DNA of 64,000 nucleotides from Euborellia annulipes (Eukaryota > Arthropoda > Insecta > Dermaptera > Anisolabididae), in contig JAKCPI010000825.1 of the NCBI GenBank assembly GCA_023213315.1, positions 62,001 to 126,000 on the forward strand, read 5' to 3'. The position numbers and the translations under genes are program-made. The notes under the pieces are model-generated. The model was given only the letters and a program-made list of their open reading frames with translations, was not told where the DNA came from and made no database searches. This document shows, one piece after another, positions 29,265 to 39,984 of this stretch. Position 1 is the stretch's first letter. Every line of letters starts with the position of its first letter.

Positions 29265-29545
29265 GTTATAAAGCGATCTAAACAAACAAATGGAGAACAT
29301 AACATAAACAGGTAGCTAATTAAGGGGCGGTGGGAGCAGAATGTTAAGCAAATGTTTGCAACCCGGGGACATGCCGAAGTGTCCTCAATGCTAATGTCCC
29401 ATTGTCCTCCAGATTCCAGTCTGGAGAAGGAGACGGAGGGGGATGGGATGTCCATCAAAACACCAACGGCGAGACACTCGCACATCATAAAGCAGACAAT
29501 GTTACCTGCTACCGACTCTTTTAGTTCGAAGAATAGTGATATAAA
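29265..29545. other. Non-repetitive island (candidate regulatory)
   Basis: AATTAAGGGGCGGTGGGAGC, CCCGGGGACATGCCG, AAGTGTCCTCAATGC, TCCAGTCTGGAGAAGG and CAACGGCGAGACACTCGC are unique here. Frames of 71-75 codons run on both strands, but their overlap and lack of domains argue against coding. Confidence 0.38.
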
Positions 29546-29549
29546 TTAT

Positions 29550-31490
29550 AGACCATTATTTTTATGATATGTATATTTAGTATTTCTCGGTTCCTTGCCA
29601 ATTAGAATGTAAATAAGCTAAAACCAGCTGGTTAATTACTTTTCATTTAACTGGCGCCATTGATATAATAAAAGAAGAAATGCGGTTTATAATTTTTAGA
29701 AAAAAAAAAATTGTCAAATTGAAGTCAGGGATACTAAAATTTTTGATCCTTTTGAAAAAATTTTATTCTCGATATTTCTGTAATTTTCAAGAGATTCGTC
29801 CTGATATATTAACCAATTTTGAAAATATGTATGCAAATGGCATATTTTTCTTAGTTTATCTGTTCTAAAAAAAAAAGACCTTTTGCACCAAAAAATGCTA
29901 GTAAAAAACCTTTTCGAACATTTTTTGGTGCGTATTGTTAAAGTATTATTGTGATTGCGTTCAAATATTTATAAAAAAAATTTAATTATAATTTTCTAGG
30001 AAAAATAGAGTATGTATTGTAATTTTACATTCATTGTATAGTAATTTTCGTTAAAAATTGTTATTTTTTTCGAAAGCAGTTTGGGAATTCTAAAATTACC
30101 ACACAATTGCACTCTAATTTTCCTATGTCTTTCTAAAAGTACAATATATTTATAAATAGTTTTTGCAAAGACTTACTAAATTTAGTATGTTTTACTTTTT
30201 TGTTTATGTAATTTGCTTCAGGGGGGGGGGGGGGGGGCCCCTACACAATTGTAAAATCAAGAAATTTTTTTCAGTAGAATAATTAAATTTTCTATTTATT
30301 CTAAAAGTCCCTCATCTAAAATTTTAGATAAATAAATTAATCAATTAATCAGAAGCAAAATTAGAGGACTGTTCATATCCTTCCAATGAAGATATTGTAA
30401 ACAAATAAAAGATAAAATTAAAGAGAATGAGAAGCTGGTCGAATTTATTCACAATTATCTTCAAAACCACTAATACACCGTAAAATTAATTTCTTTTGCT
30501 TGGCTGCCTGCCTATTTAATTATTTTTTAAAATCTTAAGCCAATGCACATTGATTTAAAAAATTGAAGAATTAAAAATGAAAAATAGAATCATTTTTTGA
30601 AAATATAAAATACTGTATCTGTTTTATCATAAATTTGTTTCAGGTCAAGGCACTAATAAAAATGTAATTTATGCCCTAAGTGTATTTCAATTATTTATTT
30701 AAAATTTAATATTTATCAAAACCGAAAGATATAAATTTCTTACGTTAAAGGTCAATTAACAAGCAGCTGCAGTTAGTTATAACTCAATAGGCTTTTTGTT
30801 AAATTCAAAACCTATGATAATGGAATTTAAAATTTAACAATTTTTTTTTGGTACAGTTCAAGAATTTAATTTAATTAAATCTCTAATTACAGTGTATTTT
30901 TTTATTCTTAAAAAGGCAGGTGTCCACATAAATCAAAATTATTCGGCTTTTTCTGGCAACGTGATTAGAGAACCCCTAAATTTTAACACTTTTATTACGG
31001 CCTTTAAAGGGGGAAAGAGAAGAGAGCAGGTGTTGATTTTTTAAGTGTGGGTGGTTCTTATGTAAATACCAATCGAATCTATATAACCATCATTATGAAA
31101 AAATTCATAAATTATAATGCCTGCTTATTTATTCGGTGTTATCGATTTAAAAAAAAAAAAGATTCATTTGACACTTCGCTCAACTTTTGCGATCAATTAG
31201 CCACCTGAACCACACTGAGGAAATTACACAATAATAGTGAAATTGATAAATTAAATTATTATATTTTCAAGAGAAAATAATTTATTGCCTATTAATTTTA
31301 TACAGAGAGAGATAAAGGAAAAATATCGAAGTTGAAATTTGATTTAATGATTTATAAATACAGTTAAATAAGAGTGATGGAAAAATGAATGATGCAAGAA
31401 GCGAGAGAACAACTACCAATTAACTAACTGATTTCGGAATTTATAAATGTTTTAATTTCGCAAAAAAAAGCAAGAATCAAAGAGTTGAAT
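29550..31490. other. Long AT-rich stretch, no gene seen
   Basis: About 1.9 kb of AT-rich sequence. Small items are a 12-bp inverted repeat CACCAAAAAATG/CATTTTTTGGTG at 29886-29931 and a 17-nt G-run followed by CCCC at about 30222-30242. No gene or named repeat. Confidence 0.5.
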
Positions 31491-31498
31491 TTTCTAAT

Positions 31499-32170
31499 AA
31501 AAAATCTGGTGTGACTGGCGCACAGCACACAACTTTCTCTTACCTTCGGTAATCGAAAGTTGTGTACTGTGCTTGTCACACCAGATTTTTTGTGTCGACA
31601 TGTATTTAGTTTCCGACAGTAGGGTACATTCGATTTTCAAGATGTAAAATTTATAAGTGTGGAAAAATATTTATATTTTGTTACCATGGCAACCATTTCT
31701 CCTATCTTTTCTATGGAGTACAAGAGTAAAGTGGTCTTCAGAAGATTTCAATCACAAAAGGAGAATATACATTTTAAAGAGAATATAAAAAATAATTGAT
31801 TTTTGAATTTTAAAAAAAATCGTTGGAGCAAATTTTGAGAAAATCGAAAAAAACTGAAAAACTACATCAGTAAAGTACTAGTACTTTTGGGCCGATTTTG
31901 TTCAAAAGCTTCGTGTCACGTCCCATGGGGGTGCCTAACTTAAATATAAAATTTCAACCTCCTAGCTCTTTTCGTTCTTGAGATATTTTGTTCACAGACA
32001 CACAGACAGACACCCACCCACAGACAGACCATGTCGCGAAAACCACTTTTTGGATTCAGGGGACCTTAAAACGTGAAGATCCATCAAAATCTCGACATCG
32101 AATTTTTGACATGAATCCAATACTTTCTCTCTATATATATATTACATATATACATAGGTAAGAGAAAGTA
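31499..32170 (+). mobile_element. Family H, full-length reference copy
   Basis: The 5' hairpin spans about 31503-31590: TCTGGTGTGACTGG, GCACAGCACACAACTTTCTC, loop, GAAAGTTGTG, CTGTGCTTGTCACACCAGA. A small frame follows, open from the hairpin to a stop near 31799 and ending ...FRRFQSQKENIHFKENIKNN. The body then has GTACATCAGTAAAGTACTAG, AAATATAAAATTTCAACCTCC, a CACAGACAGACC tract and GATTCAGGGGACC. The 3' hairpin is ACTTTCTCT...AGAGAAAGTAA. There is no TIR and no transposase. The class is unresolved: non-autonomous retroposon, Helitron-like derivative, or other. Confidence 0.85.
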
Positions 32171-32198
32171 ATAAATAAGATTTACTTATGTCTTTTAA

Positions 32199-32342
32199 AG
32201 ATGGTTTCCAAATGGCTTAAATAAGAATGCCTGGACTCCAATTATATAGTATATTCAATAACGGTTATCGTATAAAGTCTTATATGGCCTGAGTTGCCAA
32301 AAGACTTGTCAATGTGAGTATGAATGAGAAAAAAGTGTGAGT
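32199..32342 (+). mobile_element. SINE-A, 5'-truncated
   Basis: CCAAATGGCTTAAATAAGAATGCC, AACGGTTATCGTATAAAGTC, TATATGGCCTGAGTTGCC and the GTGAGTATGAATGAG tail. It is followed at once by another SINE-A head. Confidence 0.8.
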
Positions 32343-32418
32343 TCTCGCGCTTGGTGTAGTATAACTTGTATACGAAGGGTCGCGGGTTCAGATCCCAGGC
32401 AGTCCGAGGATTTTATCT
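32343..32418 (+). mobile_element. SINE-A head only
   Basis: CTCGCGCTTGGTGTAG, GGTCGCGGGTTCAGATCCCAGG (box B-like) and CAGTCCGAGGATTTTATC, then the sequence switches to a family H fragment. Confidence 0.7.
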
Positions 32419-32472
32419 TACCAAAGAGAAAGTTGTGTGCTCTGCGACCAGTCACACCAAAATTTTTTAATT
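32419..32472 (-). repeat. Family H 5' arm fragment
   Basis: On the minus strand TTTTGGTGTGACTGGTCGC and AGAGCACACAACTTTCTCT match the left half of the H hairpin. Confidence 0.7.
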
Positions 32473-32740
32473 TCTGATTGAATCTGGGAATTGTCTTTGG
32501 GAAAATTGACTACTACACTCCCATCAAGAAAACACAAACCAAAGATCTTTAATAAATTTTGTGGGCAAATAAAAAAAAAAAAACAGCATTGCAATAAAGG
32601 GTCAATTATTTTATGGTCTTATTTAATGAAATTTTGAACATAAAATATCTGCACTCAATGGGATATATGTATTCGAATAGATTACGGAAGGAGAAAAAAA
32701 CGTCAATAGTAAATAAAATATTTTATTTAATTTTCAAGCT

Positions 32741-33018
32741 GGGGAGCGTACAAGTATTACGTAACGCAATTTGAAGGGGAGGGGGGGTTGGTAAAACGTT
32801 ACCATGCGTTACAAGGGGGGAGGGGGGTTGAACAACGCATTACGTAACTGGTATTTTAGCGACTTTCCGATACTTTGCGCAACATAATTGTGATTTTTAG
32901 ATAAAAATGGCCACTTGAGCGTTAGGTAGCGTCTAGGGGGGGGTGCAGAAAAATGTTAGCGTTACATAGAGGGAGAGGGGGTCAAAAAATTGCGTTACGT
33001 AATGCTTGTACGCTCCCC
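32741..33018. mobile_element. MITE with 30-bp TIR (GGGGAGCGTACAAG ends)
   Basis: GGGGAGCGTACAAGTATTAC + GTAACGCAAT on the left is complementary to the right end with one mismatch. GCGTTAC or TTACGTAA words and G-runs recur inside. No clear TSD and no coding capacity. Confidence 0.85.
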
Positions 33019-33019
33019 T

Positions 33020-33590
33020 GTTAGGTCTCTCATTTCCTAATAAAATATATGGATACATTTGATAGAAAGGAAGGTTCTCTTTATTAGAAAAGATCTACCT
33101 CGCTACTTTTGTATTATTTGGTTAAAATTATGATATGTGTATTAGTATGTATACTTCACATGAATGACAATTTTGCCTAAGAAAAACATTTGAAGAGGCA
33201 GTTCAATTTTGAGAGGAGGGCGAACGACTATCGATTAATCATTTCAGGTTTTTGAAATTTATTTTATCTGCCCCTGTATAGGTTTGGTCAATTTTTGACA
33301 CAAGAGGGTTTATTTATGTTCTTGTCTACGGACCCATATACAAAATAAAATAAATTAATCAATAAAAAGGTTTGCTACGTCATCAACCCAGTGAAACCAT
33401 CAGAGCCCTACTATTTTTTAATTTGTCATTTTTTTTTAGAGAAGTTTTTCACTTTTTTTTTCATAGGTAATTCTTATATTTATGTTTTGTTTTTTGTTTC
33501 TTTAATAGAGTTGTAAAATTCATAGATGTTTTTTATTCCTTAGATGAAAAAAGAAATTGTCCCTCTTTTAGGAAATTATTATTTATTTAT
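33020..33590. other. AT-rich sequence, no gene seen
   Basis: No supported feature. Confidence 0.45.
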
Positions 33591-33594
33591 TCTG

Positions 33595-33900
33595 TTTTTA
33601 TTTTGGGCTTAGCTATTCCCGAAGGGTAAGTTTCCTTTTTATTGGCCCCTCTCAAATGATTTCCGAACTTGTTAGATTTAATAGAATGTGATCTAAGATG
33701 ATATTTTTCCACTTTTGATACCGTTGTTATAATAATAAAAGCCCGGGGCCAAACAGCCAAGCAAGCAACCCTCTCTCCCTTTGTCGTATCACTTTTCATA
33801 TAAAAGATGTCACCGAGATACGAGGCGTTAAATCAAGACCCCCCTTGGACCAATTGAGAAATGGACGAGAGGCTTTTTTTTATATTGGAGGAAACCGATA
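33595..33900. other. Non-repetitive island (candidate regulatory)
   Basis: GGGCTTAGCTATTCCCGAAGG, GAATGTGATCTAAGATGAT, AAAGCCCGGGGCC, AAGATGTCACCGAGATACG and CCAATTGAGAAATGG. The minus-strand 70-codon frame has no domain. Confidence 0.33.
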
Positions 33901-34324
33901 AAAAAGGAGCTATAAAGACAATATCGTTCGAAAAAAGTTATAACTTGAGCAAGGGGTGAAATCAAACACATGTACTCTTTACGACCTGTAATTTAATACA
34001 GATATATGGTAGAAAAAAAGGAGGAACTTTCTATAATATCAATATTATAGAAACACAAAAAACAGCAAAGTCCTTAAACTTTCAAAATAATGTAATATTT
34101 TTAATTTTAACTCTAATCTAAAAGTAATAGAGAAAAGAAATTTATATGCGCCTTGAGTTAGGCCTGGGTAGTTAAATTACATGGTCGATCTTTTAGTCGA
34201 ACTCGATAGTTTAAGTCGATAGACTCAAATGTCTACTTTAACTAAGACTGCATTGAGTTTATCTGCAGTTGTGTCGTGTGCGCACCTACATTGAACTTAA
34301 TACATTTATGTCCATCGACTAAAC

Positions 34325-34946
34325 CAGTGCTTCCTAAAGTAGTGAGCCGCGGTTGCCCTAGGAGGACATGGATTACCCGCAGGAGGGGGGTCCGCGAAGA
34401 GTCTCAAATGTAACAAATAAATTATAATATTTTTGTTGAAACCAGATGTAAAAAAATAAACTAACCTAACCTAACCTTTCTTTTTTTAAACACACTTTTT
34501 TCCATGTCAATACTCACATCCCACCTAGTCTTTTCGGCAACTTAGGCCATTTAATGTCTTTAAACGATACCTGTATTTGTAAATATATCAATGGGGGTCC
34601 AGGCATTCTAATTTAATCCATTTGGTTCTTTTATTTAACCATTTGTAAATGTTTAATATAAAAAAATCAAGATAGTGTTAATATTGATTTCTGCACATAT
34701 ATACTAGCTATGGTAGTGGATACATACACTCATTAATCAAAACATAATAACCGTGTTTATTTTTTTTCCACGCCTTTACTGTTAACATTAGTAAATACAT
34801 GCCTTAATTAGTAAGTGTATGCATTTACGAAATTCAAAATTATCAAGTTTTTTAACGAAACGGAATTAAAAAAAAAAATAGGGAACCGTGAGAAATTGAT
34901 TTGGGTCCCAAGAGGGCCACAATTTGAAAAAGTTTAAGAAGCCCTG
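34325..34946. mobile_element. hAT-type element (CAGTGCTTCC ends), 8-bp TSD
   Basis: GACTAAAC is exactly duplicated (34317-34324, 34947-34954). It starts CAGTGCTTCCTAAAG and ends CTTTAAGAAGCCCTG-like (AGTTTAAGAAGCCCTG), as in Charlie-type hATs. Interior words GAGCCGCGGTTGCCC and GGGTCCCAAGAGGGCC are typical of these elements. It contains a SINE-A and no coding sequence. Confidence 0.88.
34480..34630 (-). mobile_element. SINE-A nested in the hAT element
   Basis: On the minus strand AAATGGATTAAATTAGAATGCC, GGACCCCCATTGATATA, TAAATGGCCTAAGTTGCC and GAAAAGACTAGG, then a TG-rich tail. A CCTAACCTAACCT stretch abuts the tail at 34461-34477. Confidence 0.8.
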
Positions 34947-35052
34947 GACTAAACTATCGCTCGACTAAAAATCGAAAAGTCTAAGGCCACCAAACATCTT
35001 GCTAATATAATTTTATTTCACTCTAAAAGAAATTGCAGATAGGAGGTAGGAG

Positions 35053-35115
35053 GCCGACAAGCACAGAACACAACTTTCAATTACTAAAGGTAAGTCACAC
35101 CAGATTTTTTAATTC
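35053..35115 (-). repeat. Family H hairpin fragment
   Basis: AAAATCTGGTGTGAC followed by CTTACCTTTAGTAATTG, AAAGTTGTGTTCTGTGCTTGTC. The left arm centre is deleted. Confidence 0.7.
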
Positions 35116-35327
35116 AGGATAAGGGACTTACTTCGCTTCTGGTACAAATTTCCAAAATTCAGTAAACGGCATCGACTTATATTTTAATTGTAGAGCTTGA
35201 TTTAATATTGGAACAATTTTTTTTTAAATCCAGGAAAATGACAAAATATTTGTAACGCATCCTCATATCAAAATATTTATTTTTAATGTCCTTTTAAATA
35301 ATAATTTTTTTAAATTATAATAACACA

Positions 35328-35369
35328 ATGCCGCATGTGGCTCACGAGCCGCAGGTTGGCCACCTCTGT
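35328..35369 (-). mobile_element. hAT end fragment
   Basis: On the minus strand CAGAGGTGGCCAACCTGCGG + CTCGTGAGCCACATGCGGC is the well-known terminus type of Charlie-like hATs. The opposite terminus was not found. Confidence 0.5.
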
Positions 35370-35544
35370 GACACAAATGTTCTAAGAAGAGAGAACTGTT
35401 TAATTATCTTAAGCGAAAAAAATAAATCATTACTAATTCCTTAAATTTGTAGCAAATTTATATATTGGTAGAGCTCTTTTATATTTTTTTTTTTTTACAT
35501 CTGTTAATATCGAACATTTCATTAAATAAAACCAATCAAAATAG

Positions 35545-35960
35545 AATAGCAGGGGCAAATTTCCATCGGGACACTATCTATATCTATTGTCCTGGGAGTT
35601 TGTTGCCGACGATTATCCCATTCGAAGCAATCGCTCTGGAATGGCCGGAACCGGAAGGAAAGCCTCCAAAGTGATTGTGTTCGGTTGTGATTGAATCGGG
35701 TGGTCTTCTGGGATAGATTCTCTGGTCCATGGGTCGAGTTGACCCGCGAGGACGCACTTTATTCTTTAAAGTTTATGTTTTTTTCGTTATGTCTCGGCGG
35801 TCGGCATGGCTCCCCGTGGCCTCGTAGTCGCTTTTCAATTTCAACAAGCCCTTTCAGCCCTTTCGGCTCCTCCAGCCCTCTCTTATTGTTGGTCCTATAG
35901 GAGCGATTCCATCCAGAAAGAACAAGATTTCATCGGAGCTTAAACGAGTTCTATTTAGGA
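35545..35960. other. Non-repetitive island (strong candidate regulatory element)
   Basis: GGGACACTATCTATATCTATTGTCC (palindromic ends), GTTTGTTGCCGACGATTATCCC, GGTCCATGGGTCGAGTTGACCC and GCATGGCTCCCCGTGGCCTCG. Composition and complexity are far above the flanks. Two 69-codon frames have no domain I recognise. Coding exon is not excluded; regulatory DNA is favoured. Confidence 0.42.
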
Positions 35961-35964
35961 TTTA

Positions 35965-36635
35965 AGAATTTCTGAAGAATTAACTAAAAAAAATGCCATT
36001 TGGCTGTAATCAAGATGTCAATTTAACACCAATTTATGCTCTTGGTTATATAGAGAAAAAAAGAGGTAACCTAATTGTGAAATTTCTATTCTAACAACAA
36101 TAACTCTACTGTGATGCTTTTAAAAAAGCAAGAAACAAACGACACTCTCCTTTATTAACTGACTCTCTTGAATTCCGAGACGAACCTCAATATAATTATA
36201 AATTTCAAAAAATTGAACGAAATTCTGTTAAATGTTTATAAATGAGAGAGCTACCTCGGGAAAATAAAAGGGATTCCAAGCAGGTGAATCTTTTACTGAA
36301 TTTTTAAAGAACAGCGAATAAATAAATAATTCAAAAATATTAATCTATTTTTTTTTTCATTTCCGCTAAAGGTGTGTTTGGGTACAATCCCAGGTGAATT
36401 TCAAATAAATTATTATTGAGGGTAATTTTTTCATTTCTCCCTATTAACTATCATTATATGTAGCCTCTTATAAAATGCTTGCAAATTGGCATAGTTATAT
36501 TTTATCCTAGTTAAAATTTCAAAGATGTGATTCATAAATTTTAAGAAAAGGAAATTTAAATTAATATCAAGTAAATTTAAAATAAAGAATATTGAAATTG
36601 GAGCAAGCTATAAATAATTTATAAAAAATTAATTT
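35965..36635. other. AT-rich sequence, no gene seen
   Basis: No supported feature. Confidence 0.45.
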
Positions 36636-36639
36636 GGCT

Positions 36640-36810
36640 AACAAGTAAGATCCGGTGGGTTCGTCCCCAGGTCTCCCAAATGACTAAAGTCCGCCTGCGC
36701 CGAGCCATCGACTTTTATAAATTCCGATGTAAATAAGGGCCCGCAAACCTATTTGGCTTTAGCCCGCCTGTAGCGGACCCTGGTCTTTTCCTATAAAGTC
36801 TCGCATTTAT
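36640..36810. other. Small non-repetitive island
   Basis: GATCCGGTGGGTTCGTCCCC, AAGTCCGCCTGCGCCGAGCC, AATAAGGGCCCGCAAACC and GCCCGCCTGTAGCGGACC. The GTCCGCCTGC...GCGGAC pair suggests a weak inverted repeat. Confidence 0.33.
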
Positions 36811-36814
36811 TCAG

Positions 36815-38425
36815 ACAACTAGTTTCAGAAAATTAATATGAATCTACATATCTGACTCACTAGGAAATATTATATCTCCACATTTCCAAAAAAAAAAAAA
36901 AAATTTAATACCCAGTAATGTGTAAATATATATAAGTAAAAGGTTACCTCAAAAACATAAAATTGGTGAGAAAAGGAAGACCTTCTCAATAAAAATTTTA
37001 ATTATTCCCGTCCCGTGAGTTCCGCAAAATAGTGGGTCTCTCTGTATGTTGTATATAACCAAAATACACGTATCTCAAAAACGAAAAGAGGTTACACCAT
37101 ATTATTTCAAAAGTTTAACGAGAAAGAATTTTAATATCAATTTTACTAATATCAATATTAATTTTAATTAGAGAAAATTGTTTTATTAATTCGATGGGCC
37201 ATTCAATTCTTACAATTTCATATTTCTTTCTCATTATTAATAAATAAAAGATAAGATGAATGCTAACCTTAGGTTATTGGGAAGTGGCCGAGGCAACACA
37301 GCGATCATTAAATTAGTTGGCAAAGAAGTGTGTCGTCAACGACTTGGGTTAGGAGAAAAGTCTGCAACATTCCCCTGAAAGAAAAAATATGAAAATTAGT
37401 AAAATTAGCGTTATTTGGGAGTTTAAGATTAGCAATTGGCAAAGAAATGACGTTAAAAATATATAAATCTATTATTTAATAAGCATTAAATTAAACTATA
37501 GGCTGTACAATAAACGGACTTGATCTTCCTCTCACCAGATATAAAAAGTCAAGAAAATAAATTTTTGAAAAAATTTATATATATATTTTTTTTTTTTTAA
37601 TTTTTCTTTTCGGATGACTGAGGCCATTCATTTAAAATTATTTGAATCGATAGCAACCAGGGGAAGTTCCACATTCTGGTTTTTCGGGGCCACTCACCCC
37701 TGCTTCACTACAACGATCTTGGTGGGTGTTGTTCTCTGTTACCGGGCTCCCTGGTAAATTTATATTCTAAATTCCTTGTTAGATTTAATGATATTTTTTA
37801 CATAAAATATTGGAATTAGACTATACTAAAATAATATTAAATATTAATATAGGGGGTATAATATTTTGTATATAATTATTTTGTATTTGTAATAAATCCT
37901 CTTTCCTCAACTCCGAGTGGGCGTATAAATGTGTAGAAATAATTTGTTCCAGAGCATTCCTGTGTATTTGTGTGAGTGAAAGTAACTAAAAGTGACGCGA
38001 CAATCAAGAGAGGTGATGGACGTTCCCATTATTGAAAATATTATTGATTATGTCTGATGCATAAAAAGACTGACAAATATAAATATATTAATTTACTGTA
38101 AAACTACATTTATAATAAGAAATATTCTAGTATGAATTTATATTATAAAGATAGAAATAAATCAAATAAAAAGATTATTGAATTTTAATAATACTATAAG
38201 GTTATAATATAACCTTAGAGAATGATTTCGTTTAATATATTATATTAAAGGAAATGATTCTATTGCCTTATTTAATATTTATATTTATACATTTGATTCT
38301 ATAAGATGATTTTTATTTCAATTCAAAAATTATTCTTTTGATTTATTCTAATATAAGTTTCGAGAATATTCTTTTAAAGAATTGAATTCTTATGTAATGC
38401 ATTTGGATTCAATAAATAAATGTGA
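36815..38425. other. AT-rich stretch, no gene seen
   Basis: About 1.6 kb of AT-rich sequence. The segment at 37630-37760 (GGGAAGTTCCACATTCTGG...GGTGGGTGTTG) is more complex but has no frame. No repeat identified. Confidence 0.45.
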
Positions 38426-38429
38426 AATA

Positions 38430-38640
38430 ATTACCAATTATTCCATTTGGATATTTTGGAAGGAACAGAAGCAGAAGCACAATTAAGGTGTAGGTGAGAA
38501 AGAGAGAGAGTTTGCCTGCATTGTCGTTTGCCAAGCGACGCCGACTCGTCTGGCGAAGGGACAGAGGGGGAAGAGGGAGAGAGAAAGGAGGGGAAGTCGG
38601 TCGCCTTCGCGTGGGAGGGAGGTATTATCAATTATTGGAA
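38430..38640. other. Small GC-richer island
   Basis: AGAAAGAGAGAGAGTTTGCC, CATTGTCGTTTGCCAAGCGACG and CCGACTCGTCTGGCG, then a purine-rich GAGGGAGAGAGAAAGG run. Opposing short frames come from the purine tract. Confidence 0.3.
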
Positions 38641-38756
38641 TTAAATAACAATGGGAATGTTTTTTTAATTGTTTAAATTAATTAATAATATAAAATATAT
38701 ACATGCGGCATGGCTAAGGTAAAAAAAAATATACATGTAATTTCATATCTTAATAA

Positions 38757-39415
38757 AAAAATATGGTGTGACTGGTTGCACAGCACAACTTTCTCTTACC
38801 TTCGGTAATCGAAAATTGTGTTCTGTGCTTGTCACGCCAGATTTTTTGTTTCGACACATATTTATTTTCCGTCAGAACGGGACATTTGAATTTAAGATAT
38901 AAAATATATAAACATGGGAAAATATTTATTGTATATTTTGTTACCATGGCAATCATTTCTCCTATCTTTTCTATGAAGTTCAAGAGTAAAATGGTCTTCA
39001 GAAGATTTCAATGGCAAAATGAAAATATACATTTTAAAGAGCATCTAAAAAATAATTGATTTTTGAATTTTAATCAAAATCGTTGGAGTGAATTTTGAGA
39101 AAATCGAAAAAACCTAAAAAGTACATCAGTAAAGTATATACTAGTACTCTTTTGCCGATTTTGATTATTTTCACGCCCTAGAGGGTTGCCTAACTTAAAT
39201 ATAAAATTTCAACCTCCGAGCTCAATTCCTTCATGCTTAAAATTGAACACACACACAGACACACAGACAGACCATGTTGCGAAAACCAATTTTTTGGATT
39301 CAGGGGACCTCAAAACGTGTATATCCATAAAAATCTCGACATCGAATTGTTGACATTTGAATCCAATACTTTCTCTCTATATATATTAACATATATATAG
39401 AGGTAAGAGAAAGTA
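38757..39415 (+). mobile_element. Family H, full-length copy
   Basis: The 5' hairpin (ATGGTGTGACTGG, CACAGCACAACTTTC, GAAAATTGTGTTCTGTGC, GTCACGCCAGA) is followed by a frame at 38829-39059 ending ...FRRFQWQNENIHFKEHLKNN. Next come GTACATCAGTAAAGTATA, CACACACAGACACACAGACAG, GATTCAGGGGACCTC, and the terminal ACTTTCTCTC...GGTAAGAGAAAGTAA. It is collinear with 31499-32170. Confidence 0.87.
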
Positions 39416-39462
39416 AAAATAATTATATTATTTTAGAAATAATTTAATCAAATATTCCCAGG

Positions 39463-39600
39463 AAGGCCTGGCAACGGGGAAGAGCAACAGTCAACACAAT
39501 CCTTGAGGTTAAGCAATGTGGGCCAAGCGCCTGGGAAATAAACCCAGGTTCTCCAGCCTTTCAAGGGGCATCGGTGTGCTAACTTTGCATCAGGCCACCA
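39463..39600 (+). mobile_element. 5S rRNA-like repeat (SINE3-like), copy 1
   Basis: GGCCTGGCAACGGGGAAGAG and CAACAGTCAACACAATCC lead to TTGAGGTTAAGCAATGTGGGCC, like the 5S internal promoter box (AAGTTAAGCAACGTCGGGC). CGCCTGGGAA and an ACCCAGG repeat follow. The second copy at 60160-60300 aligns over the same blocks. It is not a functional 5S gene. Confidence 0.5.
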
Positions 39601-39984
39601 GACCCTCGACCTACACGAACAAATGCTCACTTCTCGACTTTCACACTTATTCACTGTTGTTATAGATATATAGTAGATTGACCTTTAAAGATCTTTAAAA
39701 CAAGACGCTTATCTTTCCCTCAACAAATACTATCAAATTATAGCGATTGCCAATATCTTATTTTAAAGGAGAACTATACAATAGCATCCTAAATTCTTCC
39801 TGGCAGGTTTGTAGAATTATTACAAAATAAAAGATATAAGCTAACCTTACGGACCAGGAAAATATTTTCTTTAATTGAATTTAATATATAGGCCTATCTG
39901 TATTTTCGTAGAGATCTCAACTAGTGTTTTCTTTATACACTGATGAAATTATATTTATTTTACCAAGGTATATAGATAGAGGTA

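Larger units (their letters stand above)
34150..34990. mobile_element. Foldback element hosting a hAT insertion
   Basis: The left CGATCTTTTAGTCGAACTCG and ATAGTTTAAGTCGATAG are mirrored on the right by CATCGACTAAAC | TATCGCTCGACTAAAAATCG, once the hAT element at 34325-34946 is removed. The insertion splits the right arm at the GACTAAAC target. Confidence 0.65.

Noticed and set aside
29352..29567. Protein-coding exon in the 29265-29545 island
   Set aside because: Similar-length open frames exist on both strands over the same DNA, neither with domain, start context or splice signals.
37560..37620. Possible TATA promoter (TATATATATTTTTTTTTT)
   Set aside because: Such strings are expected by chance in this AT-rich sequence and no initiator or downstream frame supports it.
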